DNA of 64,000 nucleotides from Formosa sp. (GCA_018673215.1 JABHDE010000030.1:50972-114971); one strand, 5' to 3'. Positions 35,293-45,060 are shown, counted from the first letter of the stretch. The notes: a model not told the origin generated them from the letters alone. A program made the numbers and translations.

Positions 35293-35478
35293 ACTCAGAC
35301 CTCTTTTTTTGTGGAATAAATCTTAAAGTTTCCACTGTTTAAAACACACTTTAGAAAGGGTGAAACACCATTTAAAGAACTTAATCTATTGATTAATATG
35401 TTTTTAAATAACTTTTATTCCCAGTCAAACATATTGAAATATCGGTACAAGTACCTATATACAGTAGTTGAAGTGCAA

Positions 35479-35510
35479 TTTGGCTACGTTACCAAGATTT
35501 GGTATATTTG
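35479..35510 (+). promoter_or_regulatory. parDE promoter with palindromic operator
   Basis: A complete Bacteroidota promoter is visible: TTTG (35479-35482), 20-bp spacer, TATATTTG (35503-35510), 17 bp before the parD ATG. TACCAA-GAT-TTGGTA (35490-35504) is a perfect palindrome overlapping the -7 box, a likely ParD operator. GGTAC-AA-GTACC (35444-35455) is another palindrome 35 bp further upstream. Confidence 0.7.
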
Positions 35511-35527
35511 AATAGATTTTAATCAAA

Positions 35528-35770
35528 ATGGGGAAAAATACATCAATATCACTCGGAAATCATTTTGAGGATTTTATCAGAAAAGAAGTTAATTCTGGTA
35601 GATATGGTTCGGTTAGCGAAGTAATTCGTTCGGCACTACGGTTGTTAGAACGTGAAGAAAAAAAAGAAAGAGAACTTATAAAAGCTCTCGAAGTTGGAGA
35701 AAATAGTGGATTTATTGAAAACTTTGACCCAAAACAACACCAGAAAGAGTTACATCGTAAACACTTATGA
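35528..35770 (+). CDS. parD: ParD-type antitoxin
   Basis: This 80-residue protein has a ribbon-helix-helix N-terminus (ISLGNHFEDFIRKEVNSGRYGSVSEVIRSALRLLE) followed by an acidic toxin-binding tail. It should neutralise ParE and, with it, repress the operon. The stop overlaps the toxin start (ATGA). Confidence 0.93.
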   Translation: MGKNTSISLGNHFEDFIRKEVNSGRYGSVSEVIRSALRLLEREEKKERELIKALEVGENSGFIENFDPKQHQKELHRKHL

Positions 35771-36051
35771 GTAAAAACAAATATCGCATAAGTCAACAAG
35801 CGATTGAGGATTTAGACAAAATTTGGCTTTATACGTTTAACAAATGGTCTAAAGAACAAGCAGATAGATATTTCGACTTAATAATAGCAGAAATTGAATT
35901 TATTGCAGACAACTATCTGATTGGAAAATCCGCAGAGGAAACGCGACAAAATTATCGAGTAACGAAAATCAAATCGCATCTGATTTTTTACAGAAAAGTC
36001 GAAAATGAAATAGTCGAAATCGTTAGAATTTTGCACCAGGGATGGATATAA
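35767..36051 (+). CDS. parE: ParE-type toxin
   Basis: This 94-residue RelE/ParE-superfamily protein shows YRISQQAIEDLDKIWLYT and the C-terminal RVTKIKSHLIFYRK, EIVRILHQ. ParE toxins poison DNA gyrase. It is translationally coupled to parD. The module is bordered downstream by repeat-like GC-richer sequence, consistent with an acquired module. Confidence 0.93.
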   Translation: MSKNKYRISQQAIEDLDKIWLYTFNKWSKEQADRYFDLIIAEIEFIADNYLIGKSAEETRQNYRVTKIKSHLIFYRKVENEIVEIVRILHQGWI

Positions 36052-36074
36052 AGAAACGACTGAAATAAAAAACT

Positions 36075-36200
36075 ACACACAACACCGGTAACCGTAACAC
36101 AAGCCCCGCTGGTGCGCGAAAGCGAAGATTCGACGAAGTCAATCCATTCGCGTTCCAAATAAATTTATAAACCACACGAAAGATTCTAGCGGCAGCGGGG
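36075..36200. repeat. Structured repeat-like element 3' of parDE
   Basis: This GC-richer stretch includes an inverted repeat CCCCGCTG (36104-36111) / CAGCGGGG (36193-36200). It shares words with the element following the lipoprotein at 58367: ACAC..AACA..TAACCG, GATTCGAC and CCCCGCT. No ORF is evident. Confidence 0.5.
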
Positions 36201-36217
36201 ATTTAAAAGATCACATT

Positions 36218-36361
36218 CTAATTCATTACAGATTCAAATTTCAGTCCTTTATAAACAGAGACTTTCAAAGCTTTTGAATAATTTAAAAGGAAATTTATGG
36301 TTTCTGTCTTGGGTTTAAATGTGTGAGAATTAAAAGATTTTTCAGTGTAAAGTTTTGCCAT
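36218..36361 (-). CDS. Conserved small protein, 47 residues
   Basis: A short frame encodes MAKLYTEKSFNSHTFKPK..., ending VYKGLKFESVMN. I recognise the pattern as a small flavobacterial protein of unknown function located after a sigma factor gene. It has no membrane segment. It starts 66 bp after the sigma gene stop on the same strand, so it may be co-transcribed. Confidence 0.65.
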   Translation of the reverse strand: MAKLYTEKSFNSHTFKPKTETINFLLNYSKALKVSVYKGLKFESVMN

Positions 36362-36426
36362 GAGCCTGTAATTGTTAGTTAGTTAATACTACAACGACAG
36401 AATTGATACTTTATTTTACCGGGCAA

Positions 36427-37011
36427 TTAATTTGTCAAAACAATATTGTGTTTTTCAATTAATTTACGAAGATTGATCAAAGCATAACGCATGCGTCCCA
36501 AAGCAGTATTGATACTTACCCCGGTGTTTTCGGAAATTTCCTTGAAACTCATATCGTTGTACATACGCATCTTAAGAACTGATTTTTGTTCTTCTGGCAA
36601 CTCTTCTACCAAGTCCCTGATGTCTTGAACAATTTGAGATTGTACCAATTCACCTTCGGCATTAAGAGCGCCATCACTCAGCACAGAAAAGATGTCAAAA
36701 TCGCCACTGTTGTTGAACTTCGGCATGCGGCTATTTTTTCTAAAATGATCGATGACAAGGTTGTGAGCAATACGCATTACCCAGGGTAAAAATTTACCTT
36801 CTTCATTATAATTGCCTCGTTTGAGGGTCCGAATGACTTTAATAAAGGTATCCTGAAAAACATCTTCAGTCACATCGCGGTCATAAACCTTGGAATAGAT
36901 AAAACTGTACAAGCGTTGTTGGTGACGTTTGATGAGCACCGATAATGAGGATTCATCACCTTGAATATATTGACTTACGAGAGTAGCATCGCTAATAGAT
37001 TTAGAATTCAT
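36427..37011 (-). CDS. ECF-type sigma factor (second)
   Basis: This 194-residue protein has sigma region 2 (FQDTFIKVIRTLKRG, FLPWVMRIAHNLVIDHFRK) and region 4 (LRMYNDMSFKEISENTGVSINTALGRMRYALINLRK). No anti-sigma gene adjoins it. It may be a Bacteroidota housekeeping-associated sigma; the regulon is unknown. Confidence 0.92.
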   Translation of the reverse strand: MNSKSISDATLVSQYIQGDESSLSVLIKRHQQRLYSFIYSKVYDRDVTEDVFQDTFIKVIRTLKRGNYNEEGKFLPWVMRIAHNLVIDHFRKNSRMPKFNNSGDFDIFSVLSDGALNAEGELVQSQIVQDIRDLVEELPEEQKSVLKMRMYNDMSFKEISENTGVSINTALGRMRYALINLRKLIEKHNIVLTN

Positions 37012-37201
37012 AACATTACTTTTAATAGCACACCAAGGGTGTACTGGGGTTAATTAAAATTGAAAAGTAATGTTATTCTATAAGCGTTTGTTAAGAGTTA
37101 TTTAATCAAATATAAGAACATTCTATTTAATTAAACAAATTTATTTTAGTTTATAATCATAAGTAGGACGAAGACGGCTATAATATTTTTCATATTAATG
37201 G

Positions 37202-37209
37202 TATCTTTG
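37202..37209 (+). promoter_or_regulatory. Putative -7 box for uvrA
   Basis: TATCTTTG fits TAnnTTTG and precedes the uvrA ATG by 22 bp. Confidence 0.6.
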
Positions 37210-37231
37210 CAACCAAAAATTAACTCAATAA

Positions 37232-40018
37232 ATGCCACAAGACCTTTCAAAATTAAGTCCAAAACAACACATTCTGATTAAGGGTGCAAAATTGCACAAT
37301 CTAAAGAATATAGACGTTGCAATACCTCGCCACAAATTGGTAGTGATCACTGGACTTTCTGGGTCGGGAAAGTCAAGTTTGGCGTTTGATACTTTGTATG
37401 CTGAAGGCCAACGACGCTATGTAGAAAGTTTATCGAGTTATGCACGGCAGTTTTTGGGGCGTCTCAACAAACCAAACGTCGATTATATCAAAGGCATTGC
37501 GCCAGCTATTGCGATTGAACAAAAGGTAAACTCTACCAATCCACGTTCAACTGTTGGAACCACCACTGAAATATATGATTATTTAAAATTGGTATTTGCA
37601 CGTATTGGAAAAACCTATTCTCCTACTTCCAATAATGTGGTCAAAAAAGATACGACTAGCGATGTCATCAATTATATTAAAACCCTTGAGCTTGGCGACA
37701 AACTGTTGCTCCTTGCCCCCATTCATTTAGAGGCCGGACGAACTCTAGAAAATAAACTCCAAGCACTCCAACACCAAGGATTTGCGAGAATCAAAGTGGG
37801 CGATACTGTCGAGCGTATTGAACAAATTGAGGATTTTGGAAAATTGCCAAAAACAATTAGTTTGGTTGTCGATCGGATCATTGTGAAAGACGAAAAAGAT
37901 TTTTACAACCGTTTGGCTGATGCGATTGAAATGGCATTTTTTGAAGGAAAAGGACGTTGTCTGATTGAAAAAATCGAGACTTCAGAATCCCGTGAATTTA
38001 GTAATTCGTTTGAGCTTGACGGTCAAAAATTCTTGGAACCCAATACCCATTTATTTAGCTTTAACAACCCCTATGGCGCCTGTCCAAAATGTGAGGGCTA
38101 TGGCGATGTCATCGGAATTGATGATAGCCTCGTGATTCCTAATACCTCCCTTTCAATCTATGAAAATGCAGTATTTCCGTGGCGTGGAGAAAGCATGAAA
38201 TACTACAGAGATCAACTGGTAAATAACAGTCATAAATTTGACTTTCCAATTCACAAGCCTTTCTTTGAGCTAGAAGCCAAACACCAAAAGTTGTTGTGGG
38301 AAGGTAATTCTCATTTTACAGGTTTAAACGACTTTTTTGTAGAGTTGGAATCCAAAGCCTACAAGGTTCAAAACCGTGTGATATTATCCCGCTACCGTGG
38401 AAAAACAAAATGTGGAAACTGTCATGGAAAACGCCTGAGACCTGAAGCTAATTATGTGAAAGTTGGAGGTGCCTCCATTACCGATTTGGTTGAATTATCA
38501 CTCAAAGATTTAAGGACGTTTTTTAAATCCTTACAGCTAGATGCTAAAGAACAAGAAATTGCCAAGCGACTGCTCAAAGAAATCAACAACCGCTTGGAAT
38601 TTTTATCCAATGTTGGATTGGACTATTTGACCTTAAATAGAAAATCAAACTCCTTGTCTGGAGGTGAAAGCCAACGTATTAATTTAGCGACCTCTCTAGG
38701 AAGTAGCCTTGTTGGATCTATGTATATTTTAGACGAACCAAGTATTGGACTCCATTCTAAAGATAGCGAACGTCTGATTAATGTGCTGATAGCCTTACGG
38801 GATTTAGGAAATACAGTAATTGTGGTAGAACATGACGAAGCGATCATGGCTGCCGCAGATCATGTGATTGATATTGGACCTGAAGCGGGTACTTTTGGTG
38901 GTGAAGTGATGGCGAGTGGGACTTACAAATCGCTTTTAAAAAGTAATACTTTAACTGCGCAGTACCTCAATGGAACCCTAGAAATCGAAGTTCCCAAAAA
39001 ACGACGAACGTCTAAATACAGTGTGACAGTCAAAGGCGCCAGAGAACATAATTTAAAAAATATAGATGTGATCATTCCCTTAAACATGCTCACCGTTGTG
39101 ACAGGTGTTTCTGGAAGTGGTAAAAGTACACTCGTCAAACAAATTGTCTATCCAGCCTTGCTAAAATCTATTGGAGGTTATGGCGAAAAGGCGGGGGAAT
39201 TCACGAGTATTGAAGGCAATTTTAGTACTATTAAGTTTATCGAATTTGTCGATCAAAATCCGATTGGACGTTCTTCACGTTCCAACCCTGTAACATATAT
39301 CAAAGCCTATGATGATATTCGGGCCTTATTTGCGAAACAAAAATTAAGTGTTTTAAGAAATTACCAACCAAAACATTTCTCATTCAATGTCGATGGAGGC
39401 CGTTGCGATAACTGTAAAGGGGAAGGAACTGTGACCATTGAAATGCAGTTTATGGCTGATGTCCAATTGCTCTGTGATGAATGTGATGGAAAACGCTTTA
39501 AAAAACAAGTGTTGGAGATTAAGTTCCATGACAAAACAATTGATGCTATTTTAAACATGACGATTGATGATGCAATTGCATTTTTTGATATGCACAATGT
39601 GACTAAAATCAAAACAAAACTACAGCCACTTCAAGATGTAGGGTTAGGTTATGTGACGCTTGGACAAAGTTCTTCAACCCTCTCTGGAGGCGAAGCACAA
39701 CGTATCAAACTGGCTTCCTTTTTAGGAAAAGGTTCAAAAGCAGAAACAGGTTTGTTTATTTTTGATGAGCCTACGACTGGACTTCATTTTCATGACATTA
39801 AAAAACTGCTCAAATCCTTTAATGCTTTGATTGATAAAGGCCATTCTGTATTGGTTGTTGAACACAATTTAGACCTTATTAAATGTGCCGATCATGTGAT
39901 AGATTTAGGCCCAGAAGGTGGTGCAAACGGAGGCTATGTTTTGGCTGAAGGCACCCCTGAATTAATTGCTAAATCAAAAAAATCTTCGACGGCTGAATTT
40001 CTCAGAAGTAAAATTTAA
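37232..40018 (+). CDS. uvrA: Excinuclease ABC subunit A
   Basis: This 928-residue protein is the damage-recognition ATPase of nucleotide-excision repair. Two ABC cassettes are visible: Walker A GLSGSGKSSL (41-50) and GVSGSGKSTL, with signature LSGGESQRI and LSGGEAQRI and Walker B ILDEPSIGLH and IFDEPTTGLH. Zinc modules are CPKCEGYGD with KCGNCHGKR, and CDNCKGEGT with CDECDGKR. Length is normal. It has its own -7 box. Confidence 0.97.
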   Translation: MPQDLSKLSPKQHILIKGAKLHNLKNIDVAIPRHKLVVITGLSGSGKSSLAFDTLYAEGQRRYVESLSSYARQFLGRLNKPNVDYIKGIAPAIAIEQKVNSTNPRSTVGTTTEIYDYLKLVFARIGKTYSPTSNNVVKKDTTSDVINYIKTLELGDKLLLLAPIHLEAGRTLENKLQALQHQGFARIKVGDTVERIEQIEDFGKLPKTISLVVDRIIVKDEKDFYNRLADAIEMAFFEGKGRCLIEKIETSESREFSNSFELDGQKFLEPNTHLFSFNNPYGACPKCEGYGDVIGIDDSLVIPNTSLSIYENAVFPWRGESMKYYRDQLVNNSHKFDFPIHKPFFELEAKHQKLLWEGNSHFTGLNDFFVELESKAYKVQNRVILSRYRGKTKCGNCHGKRLRPEANYVKVGGASITDLVELSLKDLRTFFKSLQLDAKEQEIAKRLLKEINNRLEFLSNVGLDYLTLNRKSNSLSGGESQRINLATSLGSSLVGSMYILDEPSIGLHSKDSERLINVLIALRDLGNTVIVVEHDEAIMAAADHVIDIGPEAGTFGGEVMASGTYKSLLKSNTLTAQYLNGTLEIEVPKKRRTSKYSVTVKGAREHNLKNIDVIIPLNMLTVVTGVSGSGKSTLVKQIVYPALLKSIGGYGEKAGEFTSIEGNFSTIKFIEFVDQNPIGRSSRSNPVTYIKAYDDIRALFAKQKLSVLRNYQPKHFSFNVDGGRCDNCKGEGTVTIEMQFMADVQLLCDECDGKRFKKQVLEIKFHDKTIDAILNMTIDDAIAFFDMHNVTKIKTKLQPLQDVGLGYVTLGQSSSTLSGGEAQRIKLASFLGKGSKAETGLFIFDEPTTGLHFHDIKKLLKSFNALIDKGHSVLVVEHNLDLIKCADHVIDLGPEGGANGGYVLAEGTPELIAKSKKSSTAEFLRSKI

Positions 40019-40132
40019 TTGAGGTGATATTTAATTTATATACTGATTATCAATTAAATAGATTTCATATTCAATTCTTGGCATGCTGTTTGGTACTACA
40101 GTTTTAAGTTTAACTTTTTAAAACGCTGTATC

Positions 40133-41029
40133 ATGAGAAAATTATTTTTAACACTCGTCACCTTAACTTTATTTGGATCTGCATTTGCATCGGTAGTTTC
40201 CAATCATTCGAGAACTCATAATTCTTTCGTATTTAATGAACAAGGCATTGAACTTGCAATTTTTAAGGATGGTCAATTTGATTTTAATGTGCTGAGACAG
40301 CGACCAAATTTTTTTCAATTTTCAAATCACAATGGGATAAATATCAGTTTCAATTCGGGCTATGATTACAGTGCTTATGTTCAGTATGATCATTATGGCG
40401 CGGTCATTCAAATAGAAAACACCCCTATTTTTTATGATTATTACGGACGTATCAGCAAAGCTGGATCAATACATATAAGATATGACTACAGAGGTCGTGT
40501 GGCATGGATAGGTAATATGCATATTAATTACGATCGCTCTAACAACTCACGTTGTATAGGATATATCAATCGTCAACACCGATACTACACTCCTAGCGCA
40601 TGGTATTCGTATTACAGCGTTCCAAATGTTCAGTATTGTGTGGTTTTCAATACACCTTATAGAAGACATTATACACCAATTAGATATCAATACCAAAGAC
40701 CGTATAGAAACAATCGTCGTCCAAATGTTTATAGAAATCGAGGAAGTCAAAATAGAGTCGCAAACACCCGATCGAATCTTAGTGATCGCTATAGAACCAA
40801 CCGACTTGCTAGAAGGAGTACAAACAACAGTACACGTTCTGAAAACCGTCTAACAACAAGAGCAACAAATCGAACCAATAATCAAGTTACAACCTCGAAT
40901 CAAAGAGTGCGAACAAATACACCGAATCTAGTGAAACGCAATAAAGCGGTCACAAGAAATTCAAGAGCTGTTGCGCAAAGAACAACTAGAGTGAACTCAA
41001 GAAGAACGCCACTGCAAAGAAGAAAATAG
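40133..41029 (+). CDS. Secreted Arg/Asn/Thr-rich protein of unknown function
   Basis: This 298-residue protein has a signal peptide (about 1-19). The middle (about 85-160) holds tyrosine-rich strands (YDYYGRI, YDYRGRVAWIG), and the C-terminal ~120 residues are a low-complexity basic tail rich in Arg, Asn and Thr. Such tails can bind nucleic acid or polyanionic matrix. The family seems limited to flavobacteria. Terminated by a shared hairpin. Confidence 0.7.
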   Translation: MRKLFLTLVTLTLFGSAFASVVSNHSRTHNSFVFNEQGIELAIFKDGQFDFNVLRQRPNFFQFSNHNGINISFNSGYDYSAYVQYDHYGAVIQIENTPIFYDYYGRISKAGSIHIRYDYRGRVAWIGNMHINYDRSNNSRCIGYINRQHRYYTPSAWYSYYSVPNVQYCVVFNTPYRRHYTPIRYQYQRPYRNNRRPNVYRNRGSQNRVANTRSNLSDRYRTNRLARRSTNNSTRSENRLTTRATNRTNNQVTTSNQRVRTNTPNLVKRNKAVTRNSRAVAQRTTRVNSRRTPLQRRK

Positions 41030-41044
41030 TTCATTAGTTAGTTG

Positions 41045-41088
41045 AAAACTCCGTAGCTGAATATCCCATATCATTACGGAGTTTTTTT
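41045..41088. terminator. Bidirectional terminator
   Basis: AAAACTCCGTA (41045-41055) pairs perfectly with TACGGAGTTTT (41075-41085), followed by a T-run. It lies between convergent genes. Confidence 0.88.
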
Positions 41089-41090
41089 AT

Positions 41091-42371
41091 TTACTTAAGG
41101 AGTTTTTGAGCCAATTCTTGGGTCAAGGACTTACGACTGTAGGCTTCCAATCCTTTTGAATCGACGTTTAATTGTTGTGTTTTATAGGTCTCATAATGCT
41201 CTAACAAAAGTGTACGAAGTACCTCTTTTTCATCGTATCTAAAATAAGTCCCCGATCGGGTTTGGTTGAGTATTTTCTCTATATCAGAGGCGGCAGGTCC
41301 AATAGCGATTATGGGGCGTTTAGACGCCATATATTCAAATAATTTTCCTGGGATAATGTATTCCGTTTCTTTTGAGTTTTCTTCGATAAGCAACAGTACT
41401 TGCGATTTTTTTTGATACTCTAAAACATCCTTATGAGGAATATATCCAATATTACAAACGTAGCTTTCCAAACCAAAACTACAAATCGCACTCATCACTT
41501 CTTCGCTTACGGACCCAATTAAGTTCAATTGAAAAGCTACTGCAAAATCTTCGAATTTTTTTAACAGATCCGAGAACACCTCCCACAAAATTGATGGGTT
41601 TCGACCCTCAAGTAACGATCCAATATGTGAAACTGTAAACTTTGAATCTAATGTGTTATCTCTAGTGATTTCAAAATCATAGCCGTTTGTGAGAACTAAT
41701 ATTGGTTTGGTTGTTAAATCTAAAAACAGTGATTTCGTTTTTTGACTGGTCACGACTATTTCATCAGCAGTTTGAAGTACTGAGGTTTCTAAATTTTTAT
41801 GTTTTTTGTGAGCAGAAGAGCTAAGATTTAATTTTTTGTGATACCCTATTTGTGTCCAAGGATCTCTAAAATCAGCCAACCATTTGATCTTATGTTTTTG
41901 TTTTAATTGCAATCCAATCAGATGCAAACTATGAGGTGGCCCTGTGGTAATAATGGTATCTATTTGATGCTCCGTAATATAGTCCGATAAAAATGACAAC
42001 GAAGGACGCACCCAAGAGACACGTGCATCTGGAATGAAAAAATTTCCTCTAATAAAAAGCAGCAGTTTTTCTAAAATTGATTGTTTTTTTTGATTGGCAA
42101 TAAGTCCTTTAGATAGGCTCGCTGTTTTAGATTTTGAAACTAATTGTGCCCATTTATACGGTTCGTTAATTGGTGTTTTTAAGACAGTTAAATCCGAACT
42201 TACATCTGATACTAACGAAGGGTCTAATATGGGATAATTGGGGTTGTCTGGACAATAGACAATGGGTTCAATTCCAAAATCAGGAAGATACTTCACAAAT
42301 TTCAACCAACGTTGAACGCCAGGCCCACCAGCTGGTGGCCAATAGTACGTTATGATGAGTACCTTTTTCAC
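41091..42371 (-). CDS. GT4-type glycosyltransferase
   Basis: This 426-residue protein opens with YYWPPAGGPGVQRWLKFVKYL, typical of GT4/GT-B transferases acting on surface glycans, and has a C-terminal EYIIPGKLFEYMASKRPIIA nucleotide-sugar block. Its start overlaps the YfhO-like gene stop by four bases, so it works in that operon. Sugar unknown. Confidence 0.88.
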   Translation of the reverse strand: MKKVLIITYYWPPAGGPGVQRWLKFVKYLPDFGIEPIVYCPDNPNYPILDPSLVSDVSSDLTVLKTPINEPYKWAQLVSKSKTASLSKGLIANQKKQSILEKLLLFIRGNFFIPDARVSWVRPSLSFLSDYITEHQIDTIITTGPPHSLHLIGLQLKQKHKIKWLADFRDPWTQIGYHKKLNLSSSAHKKHKNLETSVLQTADEIVVTSQKTKSLFLDLTTKPILVLTNGYDFEITRDNTLDSKFTVSHIGSLLEGRNPSILWEVFSDLLKKFEDFAVAFQLNLIGSVSEEVMSAICSFGLESYVCNIGYIPHKDVLEYQKKSQVLLLIEENSKETEYIIPGKLFEYMASKRPIIAIGPAASDIEKILNQTRSGTYFRYDEKEVLRTLLLEHYETYKTQQLNVDSKGLEAYSRKSLTQELAQKLLK

Positions 42372-44764
42372 GATGGTTTTCTATAAATAAGAAGGCCTTG
42401 ACCTAGAATTAGCAACACCAACAAAATAGTACTCCCCAAGGCGATATTGGAACCTGTGTTTACAACCGCAGGGTTAAATGTAAACACTACAGTATGTTCT
42501 CCTTTCGGGATTTCCAAGCCACGTAGTACATAATCCACATTATAATGATCTACTTCGTCACCATCTATAGTAACCTCCCAACCGTTTTTATAATAGACCT
42601 CCGAAAATACTGCAAAACCATCTTCATTGTTTTTGGTTTCATACGCCAAATAATTGAGTTTGTTTTCTACCAATACAATAGAAGCAGTAGAATCTTTTGC
42701 AAAACGTTTGGACTTCAACTCTGAAGCGTTGGCAATCGCAGTTGTTTTTGTATTTATTTTACCGAGCGCTAAAATTTCGTCATCTGGAGTTTCAACTGTT
42801 TCAACGGCATCTATAAACCACGCATTTCCGTTGACTTCTTCGTTTTCAAAATATAGCACTTCTCCTTGTTTGTTTTGATAAATGATATACTTTGTATTGA
42901 GCATATTAAGAACTTCAAAATTATTTTTATCAATATAAAATTCTTGTAAGTCATTAAATCGTTGCAATTTGGCGGCATGATACCCTCCTATTGAATTATG
43001 AAAATACGAAGCTTTTGTAGAATTGTCAGACATATCAAAGACTCTAAAGTGTGAAGTGTCTTTTAATATTTCTTTATCGATGGCACTTGCTTGGTAAGGA
43101 CGATCCACTTGTATGGTCAGAACAAAATTATCGTTATTTACATAGCGTCGGTCCACTCCTACCAAATCAAAGACAAGAATAATCCCCAAAATAACAATTG
43201 TCGTATTTTGAGTCATTTTTTGTTTGAGATAGGCAAAAATCACACTTCCAACAGCGCAGACAAATAATAAGGTTCTTAGTGCATCTTCTGTAAAAATAGC
43301 ACTTCGATCCCTGCGTAAAGCTTCAACAAGAGATTCATTAAATTGCCTATCACTCATCCCAACAAAGTCAAACAAACTGTTCTTAAAAATCAAAAATAAA
43401 ATTGTCAATCCGGCAACAATTCCTAAGGATTTTTTTAGGGCATCTAATTTCGTTTCTAAGCTTAGGTCTTTATGAAATAAACGTCCCAGTCCTAGAGTTG
43501 CTAAAAGTGGAATACAAAGTTCTAAAATGACTTGAATAGAACTGACTGCTCTAAACTTATTATACAGTGGCACATGATCAATAAAGAAGTCAGTAAGGAA
43601 TCCTAAATTTTTTCCGTAAGACAAAAGTAATGACATCAATACCCCAGCAATCAGCCACCATTTGAAACGACCGTAGTACAGAAACAAAGACAACACAAAG
43701 AGAAAAATCACAACAGCTCCTACATAGGCAGGTGCTTCCACTATAGGTTGGTCTCCCCAATACATCGGGGCTTTTTTAGAAATTTGAAGCGCTTCTAAGG
43801 GCGAGGCTCCAAGGGCTCTAACAGCTTTATAAGTTTCGGATTCTTTTCCAATATCTTCACTATGACCACCACCCATAAATCGAGGAATTAAAAGATTAAA
43901 TGATTCTAATTTCCCATAACTGAATTGGGTGATATAGTCTCTATCTAGTCCTGTAGTTGGGATTTTGACACTCCCATCAGGGAGGATGGTCAACTCACTT
44001 TTACCACGTGTACTTTCTTTAGCATATTCACTCGTAGCCATTAAATTAGTCGCATTCATTCCAAAGGCTAAAACAGCAGCAAATAATAGAACAGCGGATG
44101 CTTTAAAAAATGCTGGAAGTTCTTTTGCTTTAATAGCTTGAATCAAATACGATATCGCTAAGATCAAAATTAAAAACCCTAAGTAGTACGTCATTTGAAA
44201 GTGATTGGTTACCAGTTCCAATCCAGAAGCCACGGCGGTTAGTACAAACCCTAAAAAGTAGCGTTTTTGATAGGTCAAAATAATACCTGATAACACCAAC
44301 GGCATATAGGCAATGGCATGGGCCTTGGAGTTATGACCGACCCCTAGAATAATAATCAAATAGGTAGAAAACCCAAAGGCGAGGGCTCCTAAAATAGCAA
44401 CTTTATAATCAACTTTCAGAACCAATAGTAAGATGTAAAATCCTAGTAAATATAAAAAGAGATAATCTGCTGGACGGGGTAAAAAACGAAGTGTTAAGTC
44501 TAATTTTTTAATGTAATTATGAGGGTATTTAGCGCCGAGTTGGTAGGTGGGCATGCCTCCAAAAGCACTGTTGGTCCAATAGGATTCGGCATCATAAGCG
44601 TCTCGAAAATCGATTTGCTGTTTGGCCATCCCTGTATATTGGACAATATCACTTTGGTAGATCATTTTTCCTTTAAGAACAGGATTGAAATATAAAACCG
44701 CCACAAGGATAAACCCTAAAATCACTAAAAAATGGGTGCCAAATTGTTTTAAGCTCGGGTTCAT
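42368..44764 (-). CDS. YfhO-family polytopic membrane protein
   Basis: This 798-residue protein has about a dozen hydrophobic helices over the first ~530 residues and a large extracytoplasmic domain with a last helix near the C-terminus. The N-terminal loop DxxQY-like segment (YQSDIVQYTGMAKQQIDFR) and SAFGGMPTYQ are characteristic of YfhO-type GT-C-like proteins, involved in glycosylation of lipid or cell-wall polymers in other bacteria. It is coupled to the downstream GT4 gene. Confidence 0.87.
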   Translation of the reverse strand: MNPSLKQFGTHFLVILGFILVAVLYFNPVLKGKMIYQSDIVQYTGMAKQQIDFRDAYDAESYWTNSAFGGMPTYQLGAKYPHNYIKKLDLTLRFLPRPADYLFLYLLGFYILLLVLKVDYKVAILGALAFGFSTYLIIILGVGHNSKAHAIAYMPLVLSGIILTYQKRYFLGFVLTAVASGLELVTNHFQMTYYLGFLILILAISYLIQAIKAKELPAFFKASAVLLFAAVLAFGMNATNLMATSEYAKESTRGKSELTILPDGSVKIPTTGLDRDYITQFSYGKLESFNLLIPRFMGGGHSEDIGKESETYKAVRALGASPLEALQISKKAPMYWGDQPIVEAPAYVGAVVIFLFVLSLFLYYGRFKWWLIAGVLMSLLLSYGKNLGFLTDFFIDHVPLYNKFRAVSSIQVILELCIPLLATLGLGRLFHKDLSLETKLDALKKSLGIVAGLTILFLIFKNSLFDFVGMSDRQFNESLVEALRRDRSAIFTEDALRTLLFVCAVGSVIFAYLKQKMTQNTTIVILGIILVFDLVGVDRRYVNNDNFVLTIQVDRPYQASAIDKEILKDTSHFRVFDMSDNSTKASYFHNSIGGYHAAKLQRFNDLQEFYIDKNNFEVLNMLNTKYIIYQNKQGEVLYFENEEVNGNAWFIDAVETVETPDDEILALGKINTKTTAIANASELKSKRFAKDSTASIVLVENKLNYLAYETKNNEDGFAVFSEVYYKNGWEVTIDGDEVDHYNVDYVLRGLEIPKGEHTVVFTFNPAVVNTGSNIALGSTILLVLLILGQGLLIYRKPS

Positions 44765-44776
44765 ATTCTCTGTTAT

Positions 44777-45043
44777 TTATTCAACTTCTTCATAATCGAC
44801 ATATTCTCCAACATCATTGTTTGAAGTTTTAGAATTGGGCATTTTATCAATACTAATTTCCCCTTCCTTTTGGGTGGGTGGTTTTGGAGCGGATTGATTT
44901 CTAAAATGGGCTTCTGCTTTTTTGGCAATAGACTTAATTATAAAAGGCGCGAATAGACGCATCAAATACTTAAAAATTGAATAGACCAAAACAAAAATAA
45001 GCAGTGTTTTTAGCAATCCAAGTATAGAGGCAGTTTGTAACAT
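44777..45043 (-). CDS. DUF4834 family membrane protein
   Basis: This 88-residue protein has one N-terminal helix (LLKTLLIFVLVYSIFKYL) and a charged disordered tail ending DYEEVE. It is first in the DUF4834-YfhO-GT4 set, 12 bp before the YfhO gene. Function unknown. Confidence 0.8.
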   Translation of the reverse strand: MLQTASILGLLKTLLIFVLVYSIFKYLMRLFAPFIIKSIAKKAEAHFRNQSAPKPPTQKEGEISIDKMPNSKTSNNDVGEYVDYEEVE

Positions 45044-45060
45044 CGATAGATAATTTTCTC

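Noticed and set aside
36052..36217. Possible tRNA or small RNA in the GC-richer element after parE
   Set aside because: No cloverleaf or acceptor-stem pairing was found; the dyads look like repeats.
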